Source: Bryum argenteum (Eukaryota; Streptophyta; Bryopsida; Bryales; Bryaceae). From it: 64,000 nucleotides of DNA. Made by a program: the position numbers and the translations under genes. Shown here one piece after another: positions 23,619-34,440 of the stretch; the first letter of the stretch is position 1, and every line of letters begins with the position of its first letter. Where the stretch lies: contig CM073321.1 in NCBI GenBank assembly GCA_037043015.1, positions 8,204,001 to 8,268,000 on the forward strand, given 5' to 3'. The notes below the pieces were generated by a model. It did not search any database. It was given only the letters and a program-made list of their open reading frames with translations, and was not told where the DNA came from.

Positions 23619-23652
23619 AAGTAGTGCATGTTTCATGAAACATGCACTACTT
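23619..23652. repeat. 34-bp perfect palindrome
   Basis: The sequence from AAGTAGTGCATG to its exact complement CATGCACTACTT has no spacer; the centre is TTTCATGAAA. It is inside the non-autonomous CACTA-like element. Confidence 0.9.
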
Positions 23653-23750
23653 GAAAGCTACTAGATTTCTACAACTACTATTCTCTAATTGTAGTTAACA
23701 ATCATCCTAAAACTCATTGGAAACAATTCTGAAATCTTCTACATTTTAAA

Positions 23751-23990
23751 CACTAATTCTTTGGAAAAACTAAGGCAAAAACGAGCTTTGTACTTCCACT
23801 TAAAGGTCTCCTGACCTAACTATGGCGGCGGCAGCAAACCCTAGCCACATAAAGAAGCAAACCTTTGCCTCTACACTCTAAACACTAACTCCTTGAAAAA
23901 ATGAAGGCACAAATGAGCTTCGTGTAGCCTCTAAATCTACTTAAAGGTCTCATGACCTAACTACAGCGGCAGCAACAAACCCTAGCCGCC
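23751..23990 (+). repeat. Diverged direct duplication of about 105 bp
   Basis: Two copies share aaacactaa, then a gag-ctt block, cttaaaggtctc, tgacctaacta and caaaccctagcc. They start at about 23751 and 23881. Confidence 0.75.
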
Positions 23991-25108
23991 TCTTTTCATC
24001 CACTGAAGTTGATGAAAATCAACCCTTTAGATGGTTCTGGATGTTGTCGTAGATGTCATCTTCGACATCTTCATAGACATCATGTTAGACATCTTCATGG
24101 ACGTCATCTTAGACATACCCGCGGACATTATCAAAGACATTTAATGACATCTTCACGGTTTCATCCACAACACATTAACTATAAAAGGTTTTTCGTTTTC
24201 CTCCACAACAAATCAAATACCAGATGCTTCAAAGTTCTTTCCACAACAAAGCACGTATTATAAATTGTAGAGTTTCTTCGTCAACAAATCAAATAATCTT
24301 TATTGAAAGAAAAAGTGTGGAATTACAATCATGAGACTATTTATAGTCTCCCATGATGATAGGCTCTCTTTCAAACTCTTAACTACCTTCTATTTCTACT
24401 CTAACGATCTTTCCAACTAACTTTCCTAATACTGATTCTATTTGAGAATTGTTTCCTAAACTGTATTAAATAGCTACTTTCATAAATTCATATCTCTTGC
24501 AAAGTTACTTCAATTTGTATAATTATGGTTGTTGATGATAGAATAATGTATAATCTTGCCAATAGACTATAATACTCTAATCTATAAGTAATCAGTAATG
24601 TTGAATTCCTTCTTGAAGTAAGCCATAATATACGGTTTATTGTTTTTTATTTTCTTTTTATATTTTCTTTAAGTATTCGAGGATTGATGGTTATCAGAGA
24701 CAGAGCCCAATCAGAGACCCGCGCCAATGGAGGACCAGCAGTAAGAGAAGAAGTTGATATTATTCTTAAGAGACCCTTAAGTACTACTGCTTTTTGGTAA
24801 ATAACGTCTAGGAGGATATCGTGCAAAACATTTTCATAGACATCCCAGTAGACGTCTACGCAGACATTCATGCCTGACCGTAGTTATGGTAAGTTGGACA
24901 TGGTGTTAGACATCCGACTAGATGTTGTATGACTTGTCAAGTAGTCCAATGTGAAGTTTTTGTTGCCATGTGGATAAAGCGCTGTAAATAACTTTTTGAA
25001 TCCATGTCCACATGTTTTTTGAGGATTAAATATCCACAAAATTACTTTTACTTAGAAATTCTATTTTTCGGCACCATTGTTATTTTATAGATAGTATATT
25101 TTATATAT

Positions 25109-25232
25109 AATAATTTTTAAATATTTAAATATTTTTAAATATTTAAATATATTTAAATATTTAAATATTTTTAAATATTTAAATATTTTTAAATATTTAA
25201 ATATTTTTAAATATTTAAATATTTTTAAATCA
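25109..25232 (+). repeat. AT-only minisatellite (18-bp unit)
   Basis: Tandem TTTTTAAATATTTAAATA-like units with no G or C inside the CACTA-like element. Confidence 0.9.
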
Positions 25233-25841
25233 TAAAAAATATATAGAATTATAATATTCTAATTTATTTGAATACAATAAAAATTTACAAAATATATTTT
25301 TCATTGGAATATAATTTTTAATATTAATATTATAAAAAAATAGACCAATGAAAAAATAGTGAGAATACCCTGAAATGAGTATCTTCAATATTGCCACGTC
25401 ACATAATGATTTAATGTGAAAGAAATAAATAAATGAATAAAAATCAAAAGTGGTGTTCTTTTTCACTTTTGAAAACCGCTGCCCATTCACCAACTTTTTT
25501 AACATCAGAAATGCTTTTTACCCTGTCCACCAGTAACTTTTGGTCGTTTTTACCTTCCTAGTCCAAAATCCCTTGCCAGCGTGGCAACTTGATGTCTTCA
25601 GCGATGTCTAGTCAGACATCAAAAAAACTTAGACGTTTTGACCAACACCCCTAGACATCCCAGTCTCGACGTCCTCTAAATCTCTAAGACATCATATAAG
25701 ACATCCAACAAATTGGGATGTCTTCTTAGACATCAAAGTATCAACACGGACATCCTCAGACATTTTGGATGTCTACCTTAAGCATAAAAAAAAACAGGGT
25801 TTTCTTACGGTGAATTGAATTCGGCATCTCCACAGAGACTG

Positions 25842-28800
25842 ATGGATCCTGTTGCTTATGGCCAGTTCATGGCGTCCCAGACATGGCCAACTTCGTCGCA
25901 ACCTCAGATCTCGCCCATGCAGCAACCAATGTTTAACATGTGGCTACTAAGTGAGGCCCAGCAGCAAGCACCTATGTAGAACACGCCTGCATTGTTGCCG
26001 CTCCGACATTTGAAGCATGTAGAGAGGAGCAGAAAAACAAACGCGAGAAAAAAAAATGATGAGGAGTGTAGTAAGCGGGAGGGGCTAGGTTTAAAACCGC
26101 ACACGTTGATTATCAAAGAGAATAGACGAATGCAACTTGCGATGCCATACCAACTTGGGACGAGACTGTACGTTCGCTCATTGATAAGTATTTTGATGTT
26201 AGCGTATTGTCGTGGGAACGGCAGAACAAGAATGCACTAGAGAATGTTCGTGAAAAGCTCTACAAGGACTTTGATTACTCTCCGTGTACACTGTCAATTC
26301 GGACATTTTGAAAAGTCATTATGAACTCCTTACGAGCCGAGAGATTTCGGCTGAAAAAAAAATGAAAGAATGACAAAACATCCTGCCCTGCCAATGTTCA
26401 ACCTGTTGTTTACTAGGAGAAGAAGAGCACAAAGAACAAGGCAGATCTCATGGTCAATGCCCGGCACGAAGTAAAGCAATTGGGTGGAGTTGGAGGCTAG
26501 GCAAGGACAAGAAGAAAGCCGCAGTGGCAGATAAGGTATTTATTACTAACTTATTGCACTACCATGTTGTCCGTAAAGTTTTTGCACTTCACTCATTATG
26601 TGGTTTTGTATATATTGCACGTAAATTTGTATGCTTTTGTAGTAAATTATCACACATAAAGAATGTAACGCTAAATGCAGAGGGACACAAGAGCAGCCAA
26701 CCCTACAAAACTCGATTGGTGTTGCCTACAATTGGTGTTGCCTACAAGGGCAGGCCCCAGTACTGCAGATGGTGTACAAATGACTTGATCCAGAGCTGCT
26801 GCAAAATGTCAACAAGCAACGGAGAACACCACGACTGAAAAGATTTGTACCAAGAGAGTCCCACTGACAGACAAAGGGTCAAAGTCGGAAGGTAGCCAGT
26901 CTGGTGGGCGCGAGTTTGAAGAAGTACACATCAGCTTTGACGTGGGTGCACACCACACAAGCGAAGCCCAAGTTAGTAGTGTAGTGATGTAATGCTTGTT
27001 ATGTAGTGTTCTAGTCACCTCAAGTCTTAGAGTTGAGTATTGAGTCATATGTGTGTGCACAAGAGTCATATGCTTGTTATACCTGTGTCGAGACTATGTC
27101 ATGCATAAATGAATGCATGTTTATAAAGACGTAATGTTCTAACATAGGAATGCTTCTGGTTTTACACTAATCATGGAATTCAGCTCGAAGAGTAGCAAGA
27201 TGAGGAGTTACCTCGTCATCTGCTTGATGATATCTAGGATGCCGGTGAAGGTGAAGATAATGACGCCAATCCAGAACCCATGCAACTGTTTCCTAAAGAG
27301 GAGACGCCTGAATAAGACAAAGATGATACGGCAGTGTCAATGAAATCGGAAGGAGAGAAGGTCAAGCCCATCAGACAATCCATAGGGAAACACCCAAGGC
27401 GCGGAAAGGCTGCTTCTAGGGGGGTACTAGTTCGTGTTGTATTAGCAATTCTGACTCCAACGCACGATATCAAAGGCAAAGTTTCAACTCCACTGAAGAA
27501 GGTGGGCTCCAAAGAAGTTCATGTGTCATTTGTCAATGACAATCTGAAGAGGACGCCATGAGCTTTTGCACATGCGACCCATACTGAAGTCCTTCAATCA
27601 TCATCAAAGACACCTACGAAGACGACGCTGGAGACGGGACACGAATCGGTCACTGACAAAACACCTAAGAAGAAATCCTGGAAGCGACGTGGAGCATCAC
27701 CAAGCCTCCATGTGGATGGAAGGACATATAAGCAAAACGAATTGAAGAAGGCAATCGTTCACAAAGAGGCGGAAGAGGACGGCCCTTCGAATGAGGAAGT
27801 TTCTCAAAAAGGCATGGAGGATTCATCACTCTTTCCTCAGCAATTAGAAGCTGATTTGGTGTCCATCAATCCAGGTGATGCAGCGTGCGAGCAGAGGGAC
27901 GATATTGAAGGCTTGGTGTGGAGGTCCAAGGATCTGTATTAATGAATGAACCTACAGTGATTGTCGCAAGATTTGACCAAGACGAACATAGAGGAGACGA
28001 AGGAATGGACAAACAGGGCCACACGGACAATGCCGCCATAGATAAAGCGCGTAACAATGGCGACAAAGCTGTAGATAGAGATTGGGGGAGTAGCGGCGCG
28101 TCCTTAGATATAGAGGGCAAGGAGGATGACGCCGCCGTGCAAGGAGATATCGACGATGGCAGCGTGGCCATGAGTATTGTTGCGGATACTGCCGATGCTA
28201 CTGAAGACAACCTAATTTGTACAGGGACCCCGACAACGGACATTACAAGAACCCCGGAGGCAACCAAGAAGGCGTCACCATCTAACATTTGTGCTACAGG
28301 TAGACGCGAGCGGGGAAAGGAGTCCGCATCTAAGATAGTGAAGGCTGCGTCATCCTCAATCAGCGCTGCAACTGAGCATTCTGCAGATGAAGAAGACTCT
28401 CCTCTCCGAAGAGTATTAAGGCAACTGTGGACGCTCAAAGGCGGGGCAATGAGGCTCCATCACCAAAACTACCACACGGTTTGTCAATGACAAAAAAGGT
28501 TGTAGGGAAGGAGTCGGCTGCAACAGCAACAATCGCCCTTTCACCAACGCCGACGAAGATAATGACTCCTGGAGCAAGAAAGGAGGCCGGATTGCCATCA
28601 CCTACAACAAGAGCTGCGGCGACGTCATCGGGTAAATTCGAAGTGCCAAGGCCTTTTGAGAAGGTAGCAGGTGCAAAGGCAGCAAGGACGATGGCCACAG
28701 CTGCAAGAAAACCCAAACCCCACAACCTTTCAATGCCGGCAGAGGCGCAGAGCTGCAGGTGAGAGGCCCACCTAAAAGAAGAACTTTTGAGCCTGCAAAT

Positions 28801-29945
28801 AAGGAGGATGTTGGGTCCAAGGTTGTCATACTGGGCTGGCACGCCGCCTGCCCGTCCGTTCGCCTTGTCCGTCCGATTCAGTTGTGGCTTGCTCGATAGG
28901 GTCAAACGGCTGTTGACTTTTAGTTTAGGTAAAAAAACGACGACGTGGCAAGGCTTTAGGTGAAAAATAAGCCACTTGGCCGCCGCGTATGGGCCGCGTA
29001 GAATGCCACACACCCTTTTTACTGCAAAGTTTGTTACCCACGAAAAATAACACACCCCCTACAATCAAGGTGGGCGGACACGCCCGTCCGTATGGGACAA
29101 CTCGTACGCCCGTTTTGCCCACTCGATTACCACAACACGCCCGATATGACAACCTTGGTTGGGTGGAAGCTCATAATATTTAATATATTGGGGACGCTGT
29201 TTGATTGTAGCAACTTGACGTTGACGAATCCCAATAGTCAAATTAGAACGAGTATGACAGCAAACGAATGGAGGATTGTACTAAGGCCAGGGATCCGAAA
29301 CTTGCTGTATGTGTGTTTCTTACATTTCCATGTTGCTTTTTGGGGAGCTAAACCACCGCAGTTCATGGAGGAACTGTCCCGAAGCATTGATAAACAAATT
29401 AAATGTTGAAGGCGCTAAACCGGAGTTCGTATGGTCTTTGGTGGAGCATGACCCAGTACGAGTAGACGTCAATGGAGATGTTTTATTGGAAGGGAAGCGT
29501 CTAACTTGTGTCTATGACAAGTTTCTGCAGTGGAACTCAGAGAACACGTTGGTAATCGATAACAACATAGGTCGTGTTGAGGCAAATCTAACAGAAATGT
29601 CATCGTGGCACGTCCCTTCTACGTCACAAAGATTGAGAGGTTGTCCGTTGACAAGTCGCGGTTGCTATATACTCCGTGGCCCATGTTGGAGAATTTCTAT
29701 AATTCTACGAATTTCTCTGAATTTTGCTCCGGAAACCCTGCTCCACCGCTCCTAATCCCGACAACCACATCTGCTGCTGGCACGAGTGCAGTGTGCCCAC
29801 CTCCAATCCAAGCAGATGCACATGAGAGAGGAAATAGTACTTCCCAGAGTAGTCAATCCTCGTATGATTGGGTACCAAGTAGGACTAGAGGTGAGGATAT
29901 GCGTGAACCGAGACGTTCATATCTATACTGGTCCCTTCATTACGA
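25842..29945 (+). pseudogene. Gene F: decayed transposon-type gene ending in an FCP1/NIF-like domain
   Basis: The remnant starts at ATG 25842, 30 bp after the CACTA-like element, with a Gln/Pro-rich N terminus (MDPVAYGQFMASQTWP). A TAG at 25977-25979 interrupts it. A block near 26180-26330 (WERQNKNALENVREKLYKDF) and one near 26410-26500 (KKSTKNKADLMVNARHE) resemble proteins associated with plant DNA transposons. From about 27330 to 28790 it is Lys/Glu/Ser/Thr-rich linker. A MITE (28818-29157) interrupts the frame. After it the protein continues LIIFNILGTLFDCS, LRPGIRNLLYV, KPEFVWSL, NTLVIDNNIGRVEAN and PFYVTKIERL, the block order of FCP1/NIF phosphatases. Motif I Asp is Asn and motif IV is IDNN, so catalysis is lost. 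Frame changes near 29370-29410 and 29597 confirm decay. Confidence 0.5.
28818..29157 (+). mobile_element. hAT-type MITE copy 1, inserted in gene F
   Basis: The ends are CAAGGTTGTCA and its complement TGACAACCTTG. Flanks are gttgggtc (28810-28817) and gttgggtg (29158-29165), an 8-bp duplication with one mismatch, as for hAT elements. The 340-bp body is homologous to copy 2 in the opposite orientation. Removing the element and one flank makes the flanking protein frame continuous (EDVG then WKLIIFN), which confirms the boundaries. Confidence 0.85.
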
Positions 29946-29949
29946 TTAG

Positions 29950-30890
29950 CTATGTTAGAGGACTAACTTTGTATATTATGCTTTGATGTGTTGTCTTGTA
30001 GGGAGCAACACTGAGTCCATAGAGGCAGACTACTTCGACAGAGTAACATCCCTGCACACGTGAAATGAGTTCCTCAAGGTAGAAGGTAATTAACCTTAAA
30101 CTCTTATACAATCTGTTCTAAAAATAAATGTAATATCTGAGATGGCATGGGTCTTAATTATTTCCATGTGTTGGATGCGTCTATTATTGTACGCTTGCAT
30201 GTATCAATACAGAGACCATTTTGATCGCAGGCGAAATAGAGACTACTATGATATCAAGTTCTATAGGACGCGCATATGACTGTTAAACACAGTCATATAC
30301 CATAAAGCAATCGTAGTATGGACCCAAAAACAGTAGTTACGTCGAATTCCGCAGTTCTACGTAGGATTTTAAACCAATCACCGTCGGCCATGTCACCAGT
30401 CACAGCTCTTTTGCAATCATAAATTACCAGTCACAGCTTTTTTTTGTCATAAAGCAGTCATAGTGTCGAACTCAAAAAAGTAGCCTCATCAAATCCCGCG
30501 CTTCCCCGTAGGATTTCGAGGCCGTTGACCACCTCTGCTTGAATTCTATTTGAGTTCCACATCGGAAACAATTCCCACCATATGTGCTAACATGGATGTC
30601 ATGTCAGAAAATCTAGCCATGTCAGCAGCCACGTAGGATGCCCATGATGGATGAGGGGGAATGGATGGAATCGCAGCCATAAAAAATGTAAGACTCCCAG
30701 AAGACACCCCTATGACAATATATGACAACACACTTGCCATAATGGATGACTGGTGAGATCTGTAATTAGAACTTTTGTAAGACTCGCAAATGACAAACGT
30801 AGTCATATATGTGTTGTCATAAAAACGCGAAAAGCCAGTAGCGTCTTGTCCTTGTCCTGCCACACTCATGTGAGGCAAAATCGTATCCTA
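29950..30890. other. Short CACTA-like repeats, no gene
   Basis: The stretch has several agtcat/atgact motifs, a 10-bp inverted repeat at about 30276-30300 and what looks like a CACTA-type right end near 30842 (complement begins CGCTACTGGCTTTTCGCG). No complete element with a target duplication was delineated. Confidence 0.4.
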
Positions 30891-30894
30891 GCAT

Positions 30895-31512
30895 GTATGC
30901 ATATGCGAACCATATACGTGTGCGTGGAGCAGAGGTAGACTTAGCAACGGAGTAGCTGCAGCATTCGCACAATCTTATCGTGCAAGTCGAAAGGACAAGA
31001 ACCACAGGCTTGCAAACGTGGAGTACATGGGGTGGGCCGAAGAGATCATTTGTGCTGACTATGGGCAATTCGAGTTACTGCTACTGTATTGTATGTGGGT
31101 CCAAGCTACATGGGTTGGGCCACGGGCAACTATGAAGAGAGATGAGTACGGGTTTACTCTCGTAAACATAGACAGTACCATTCTGTACTCATCAGATTTG
31201 TTTGCGTTTCCTTTTCATGCTCAACAAGTCTTATGTGTTGAGGATGTGGCACATCTCATATGGATGGTTGTTTTACACAAGGAGGCATGAAGTATGAGAG
31301 TAACTTCCAATGTTGAGGGAAGATCATATCATCACTTCCTAAGCGTGTGGGACAATGCCAAAATTCAAGGATTGATGGCACCATATGTCAGTGACGATAC
31401 CGTAGCAATGCCATCTATTTTATCAAGTTTAAAAAGTTGTCTCGCAACGAGGTGCAACTTGCTCTGCAAATGGAGGATACAGAGGCAAACCTCAATGATG
31501 AGTCACCATAGT
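30895..31512 (+). pseudogene. CACTA transposase fragment with DUF4216
   Basis: One frame reads RGRLSNGVAAAFAQSYRA, then VEYMGWAEEII, YGQFELLLLYCMWV, RDEYGFTLVNID and FAFPFHAQQVLCVEDV, followed by a Trp-containing strand. This is the conserved order of DUF4216, a domain found in plant CACTA (En/Spm) transposase proteins. A TGA follows at about 31288-31290. A further block near 31428-31512 (NEVQLALQMEDTEANLNDES) likely is the C-terminal exon. The upstream TNP2/Transposase_21 core is absent. This is probably the coding remnant of the CACTA element whose right end is near 53575. Confidence 0.6.
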
Positions 31513-32604
31513 AGGAGTCTAGGAGCCCAACTACTATTTGTAGAATATTGGTATAGCTAAGGAGTAGTAACAGAAATTGCACAGTTAACAAATTGGAGTT
31601 GTATGGAGAAAAGGAGTCCATTGTAACCAATATAAGTAAAGAAAATTAAATTTGACTCCACAAAATAACATTCTACACCAACAACATTAATTATTAAGTC
31701 ACATTTCACGATAGCAAAAAATATGACTCAATACAGTCATTGTATGCATAGTGAAAAAATCATCCATATATTGACTAATACCTTACTACAGTGATTAGTC
31801 ACTATTTTCATATAGATGACTATATGATACATAATAATATAGTACAAATGATACATGAAACATAATTCCTCAAAGAAGTTCATATAGCCTTTAGGTGGAT
31901 AGTTGAGTTGTTGGCTCACTGCCAATCAATAGTTAGTGTCAAACAGTGCATCTCAAAAAATCTATAGAACCTCTCCTCCTCTCCACATCTACACCTTTAA
32001 CCTTCTAATTATTCTTCTAAACTGCCACCTTCAAATACTCCTCATCACCTCTTACCTTCAACAATCCTCAGAGTATTCCTCTAAACTCCTACCTTCAAGT
32101 ACTCCTTATTACCTCTTACCTTCAACAATCCTCTAGGAGACTGAGAAAGGGATAGCTTTAAATTTGAGGGGCTGGCGGCGGGATGCCCTTAATATTCCCA
32201 ACCCTGACTCTAAATAAAAATGGGGGCAAAGTCCACCCTAGCCATGTGTCAATTGTTGAGTGAGTCTTTTAAGGGTTTATGACTTTGTCGAATCATCTCA
32301 TTAACATATAAGACTACAATTAGTCATATAGTCCTTAACCTAACTACATGTCTAACGGTAGTCATGTAATCCTTAACTCAAACATGTGGTCATGTAGTCC
32401 TTAACCTCACTACATGACTAATAGTGATGTAATCATGTAGTCATGTCTACATGACTACGTGCTACATATTTGGGAGACTACATGTAGTTATCCAAACATA
32501 ACTACATGACTACATCTAGTCACCAAAACGAACTTTATTACAACACTAAATTGTACCTAAACCAAATACCAACAATATAGGAATGTTATCGACTATAGCC
32601 CAAT
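31513..32604 (+). repeat. CACTA terminal region with tagtcatg subterminal motifs
   Basis: AT-rich sequence with no gene. From about 32280 to 32520 motifs such as actacatgacta and tagtcatgtag recur in both orientations. The same motif set reappears after the giant hAT at 53480-53570, so the two stretches were once contiguous. Confidence 0.55.
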
Positions 32605-32612
32605 GTATCAGC

Positions 32613-32949
32613 CAAGGTTGTGAAACCGGGCGCATCTAGGTGATCAAGCAGGCAAACCAGGCGGACTAGTTGTCCCGGAGAGGCAGGCGTGCCTGCCTAC
32701 CTTGATTGTAGGGGTGAATTATTTTTTGTGGGTAACAAACTTTGAAGTAAAAATTATGTGTGGCGTCACACTTGGCCCGTACATAGCGGCCAAGTGCCTT
32801 AGTTTTCACCTAAACCCTTGCCATGTCGTCGTTTTTTACCTAAACTAAAAGTCAACAGCCATTGACCCTATCGGGCGAGCAACAGCTCAAGCGGACGGGC
32901 AAGTCAGGCGGGCGGGCGGGTGGCGTGCCTGCCTGGTTTGACAACCTTG
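32613..32949 (-). mobile_element. hAT-type MITE copy 2
   Basis: The ends are CAAGGTTGTGA and TGACAACCTTG with a perfect 8-bp target duplication gtatcagc (32605-32612 and 32950-32957). The 337-bp body is homologous to copy 1 in inverted orientation, including the block with ttgacttttagtttaggta. It has no coding capacity. It sits 55 bp from the left end of the giant hAT. Confidence 0.9.
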
Positions 32950-33004
32950 GTATCAGCATGGAAAATCTAGAGCAAAGTGAAGGCGTTTCTGTGCATCTAG
33001 AAAG

Positions 33005-33110
33005 CAGGGTTGTCTTATTAGACACAATTTTCGGAATGTCTGTCTGATTTGTCGTATTGGACATGTCTGTTAGACGTCCGGTCGACGAAAATGTCGACCG
33101 TACCAAAAAT
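33005..33110 (+). repeat. Left terminal inverted repeat and subterminal region of the giant hAT
   Basis: The 21-bp TIR at 33005-33025 is followed by TGTCTGTCTGA and further TGTCT copies up to 33085; the same motifs in complementary form precede the right end. Confidence 0.9.
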
Positions 33111-33214
33111 TACATAGTAAAAAACTTGCTGAGATTTACCTTAAGGTAAAAAGCTATTTTCCTACGTGGCGTAGGGTTGATAATGACGTGGAAAATCAAA
33201 ATACACGCTACGAT

Positions 33215-33550
33215 GGGCGACATCGCGGGTGGGCGACCTCGCTAGGCGGCCCGACGATCGCACGGGGCAAACGTCGGCCGCTGCTACGATGGCCGATCGC
33301 CGGCCGCCGCGAGAAGGGCGGCGGCGTCGATATGGCGGCCGGCGGTCGCCCCAGCAACCGCTAGTAGGCGACCGCCGGTCCCGATCTTGGCGACCGACGA
33401 TCGCCCGGCGTCGTCGGTCGCTTATAGCGATCGGGCGGTCGCCCTAGCAACGCTATTAGGCGACACGGCCCGGTCGATCTTAGCGACCGACGATCGCCCG
33501 GCGATCGTCGATCGCTTTTAGCTATCGGGTCGCCGCGCAGGGGTAGCGCC
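33215..33550. repeat. GC-rich array 1, next to the left terminus
   Basis: Short repeats of the type GGCGACCGACGATCGCCC run from 110 to 545 bp inside the left end. The following 33560-33909 stretch is AT-rich with no gene. Confidence 0.85.
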
Positions 33551-33909
33551 CATGTGGCGATGTGTGTGGTGACCAGCACTATGGTTGACTATGAAACAAG
33601 AAAAATAAATTCATATTGGTACAAAATGAGCTTCAAAGCATTTTTATGAATACCTTTTTATCGGAAACAAGGTCAATGGTGCATTTCATAGTACAAATTT
33701 GCCCATGTCTATAATCATAGTATTCATATATATGATGTAACTATTACATATACCAAACTATATATATTAGACTCCCGAAACATACTAGGATACCAAAGTA
33801 TTGTAAGCTAATAGTTGCCCTACTTGCAGTACATTGTAGTATTGTACCAAGTACTAACAATGAACTTCATGCTTCCAATCCAAAATAACAAAATTCTAAT
33901 AACCCGTCT

Positions 33910-34440
33910 TTAGGTATCCCTCAATGTATACGTATCGTCGCTTGATACTTCATCTGCGTTTGGATCGGTTTCACCTAGAGAGTCATCAGTGCTTTGGTCG
34001 CCATCCTCGTCTTCATCTTCTGTCTCATTGCGTACTTCACACTCAACCTCACTCGCCAAATTGCGCAATTCCGTGTCCGTAGTTGTTTTCTTGTTCACTG
34101 TAACGAGGCGCATTAAGGGCCGTGAAGCATTAGTGATCCCATTTGCGTTCAATGGTAGATGGCGCATTGTACGTGTATTCGGATTATTGGATGAAGCAAT
34201 CCCAGCATGGACTTCTTCATGTACACGTGCTCCTTTCCGACATCGTCGATCGTGTGCCTTGCTCAAACGCTTCCGGCCTCGTGTAATACGATTGCGAGGT
34301 TGTGTAGATGGCCCGACGTCTCGTGCCACTGCCAATGCCCGGTTGCATGTTGGACTTCTTGGTTCTATCTTGACCTCCATCTTCGGCAATACCATACGAG
34401 TTGTATGGGCCCCTTTAGGTTGGGTAACCCTTGGGAACAA
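33910..34440 (-). CDS. C-terminal extension of the hAT transposase frame, after an in-frame TAA
   Basis: This 176-codon frame is contiguous and in phase with the transposase tail, separated only by TAA at 34443-34441 (AAA TAA TTG). It begins LFPRVTQPKG, is basic in the middle (RGRKRLSKAHDRRCRKG) and ends in an acidic stretch before TAG. Either the transposase truly ends at the TAA and this is former coding sequence, or the stop is a recent lesion (CAA to TAA). Confidence 0.4.
   Translation of the reverse strand: MFPRVTQPKGAHTTRMVLPKMEVKIEPRSPTCNRALAVARDVGPSTQPRNRITRGRKRLSKAHDRRCRKGARVHEEVHAGIASSNNPNTRTMRHLPLNANGITNASRPLMRLVTVNKKTTTDTELRNLASEVECEVRNETEDEDEDGDQSTDDSLGETDPNADEVSSDDTYTLRDT

Larger units (their letters stand above)
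22525..25812. mobile_element. Non-autonomous CACTA-like element, 3.3 kb, TSD AAT
   Basis: The left end (TAGTGTAAGACAATCCTG plus a T-run) and the complement of the right end (CACCGTAAGAAAACCCTG plus a T-run) match at 19 of 24 positions. The element is flanked by AAT at 22522-22524 and AAT at 25813-25815, the 3-bp duplication expected for CACTA transposons. GATGTC/GACATC motifs are abundant near both ends and scattered inside. No transposase is visible. The interior holds copies of a short repeat with ACGTGGCAC near 22790-22930, a 34-bp perfect palindrome (23619-23652), a 105-bp duplication and an AT-rich minisatellite. Confidence 0.75.

Noticed and set aside
27866-28438. 190-codon minus-strand ORF opposite gene F
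   Set aside because: It mirrors the Lys/Glu/Ser-rich plus-strand linker; the plus strand has the domain-bearing continuation.
28817-29158. MITE read as having 6-bp duplications (TTGGGT, TATCAG) with CCAAGG ends
   Set aside because: Shifting the boundary by one base gives 8-bp duplications, perfect in copy 2, and hAT-like CAAGGTTG ends, which is the better model.
33229-33579. Arg/Pro-rich ORFs such as GDRRSPRSTG-type peptides over the GC-rich arrays
   Set aside because: They appear in several frames on both strands of every array and reflect base composition, not coding.
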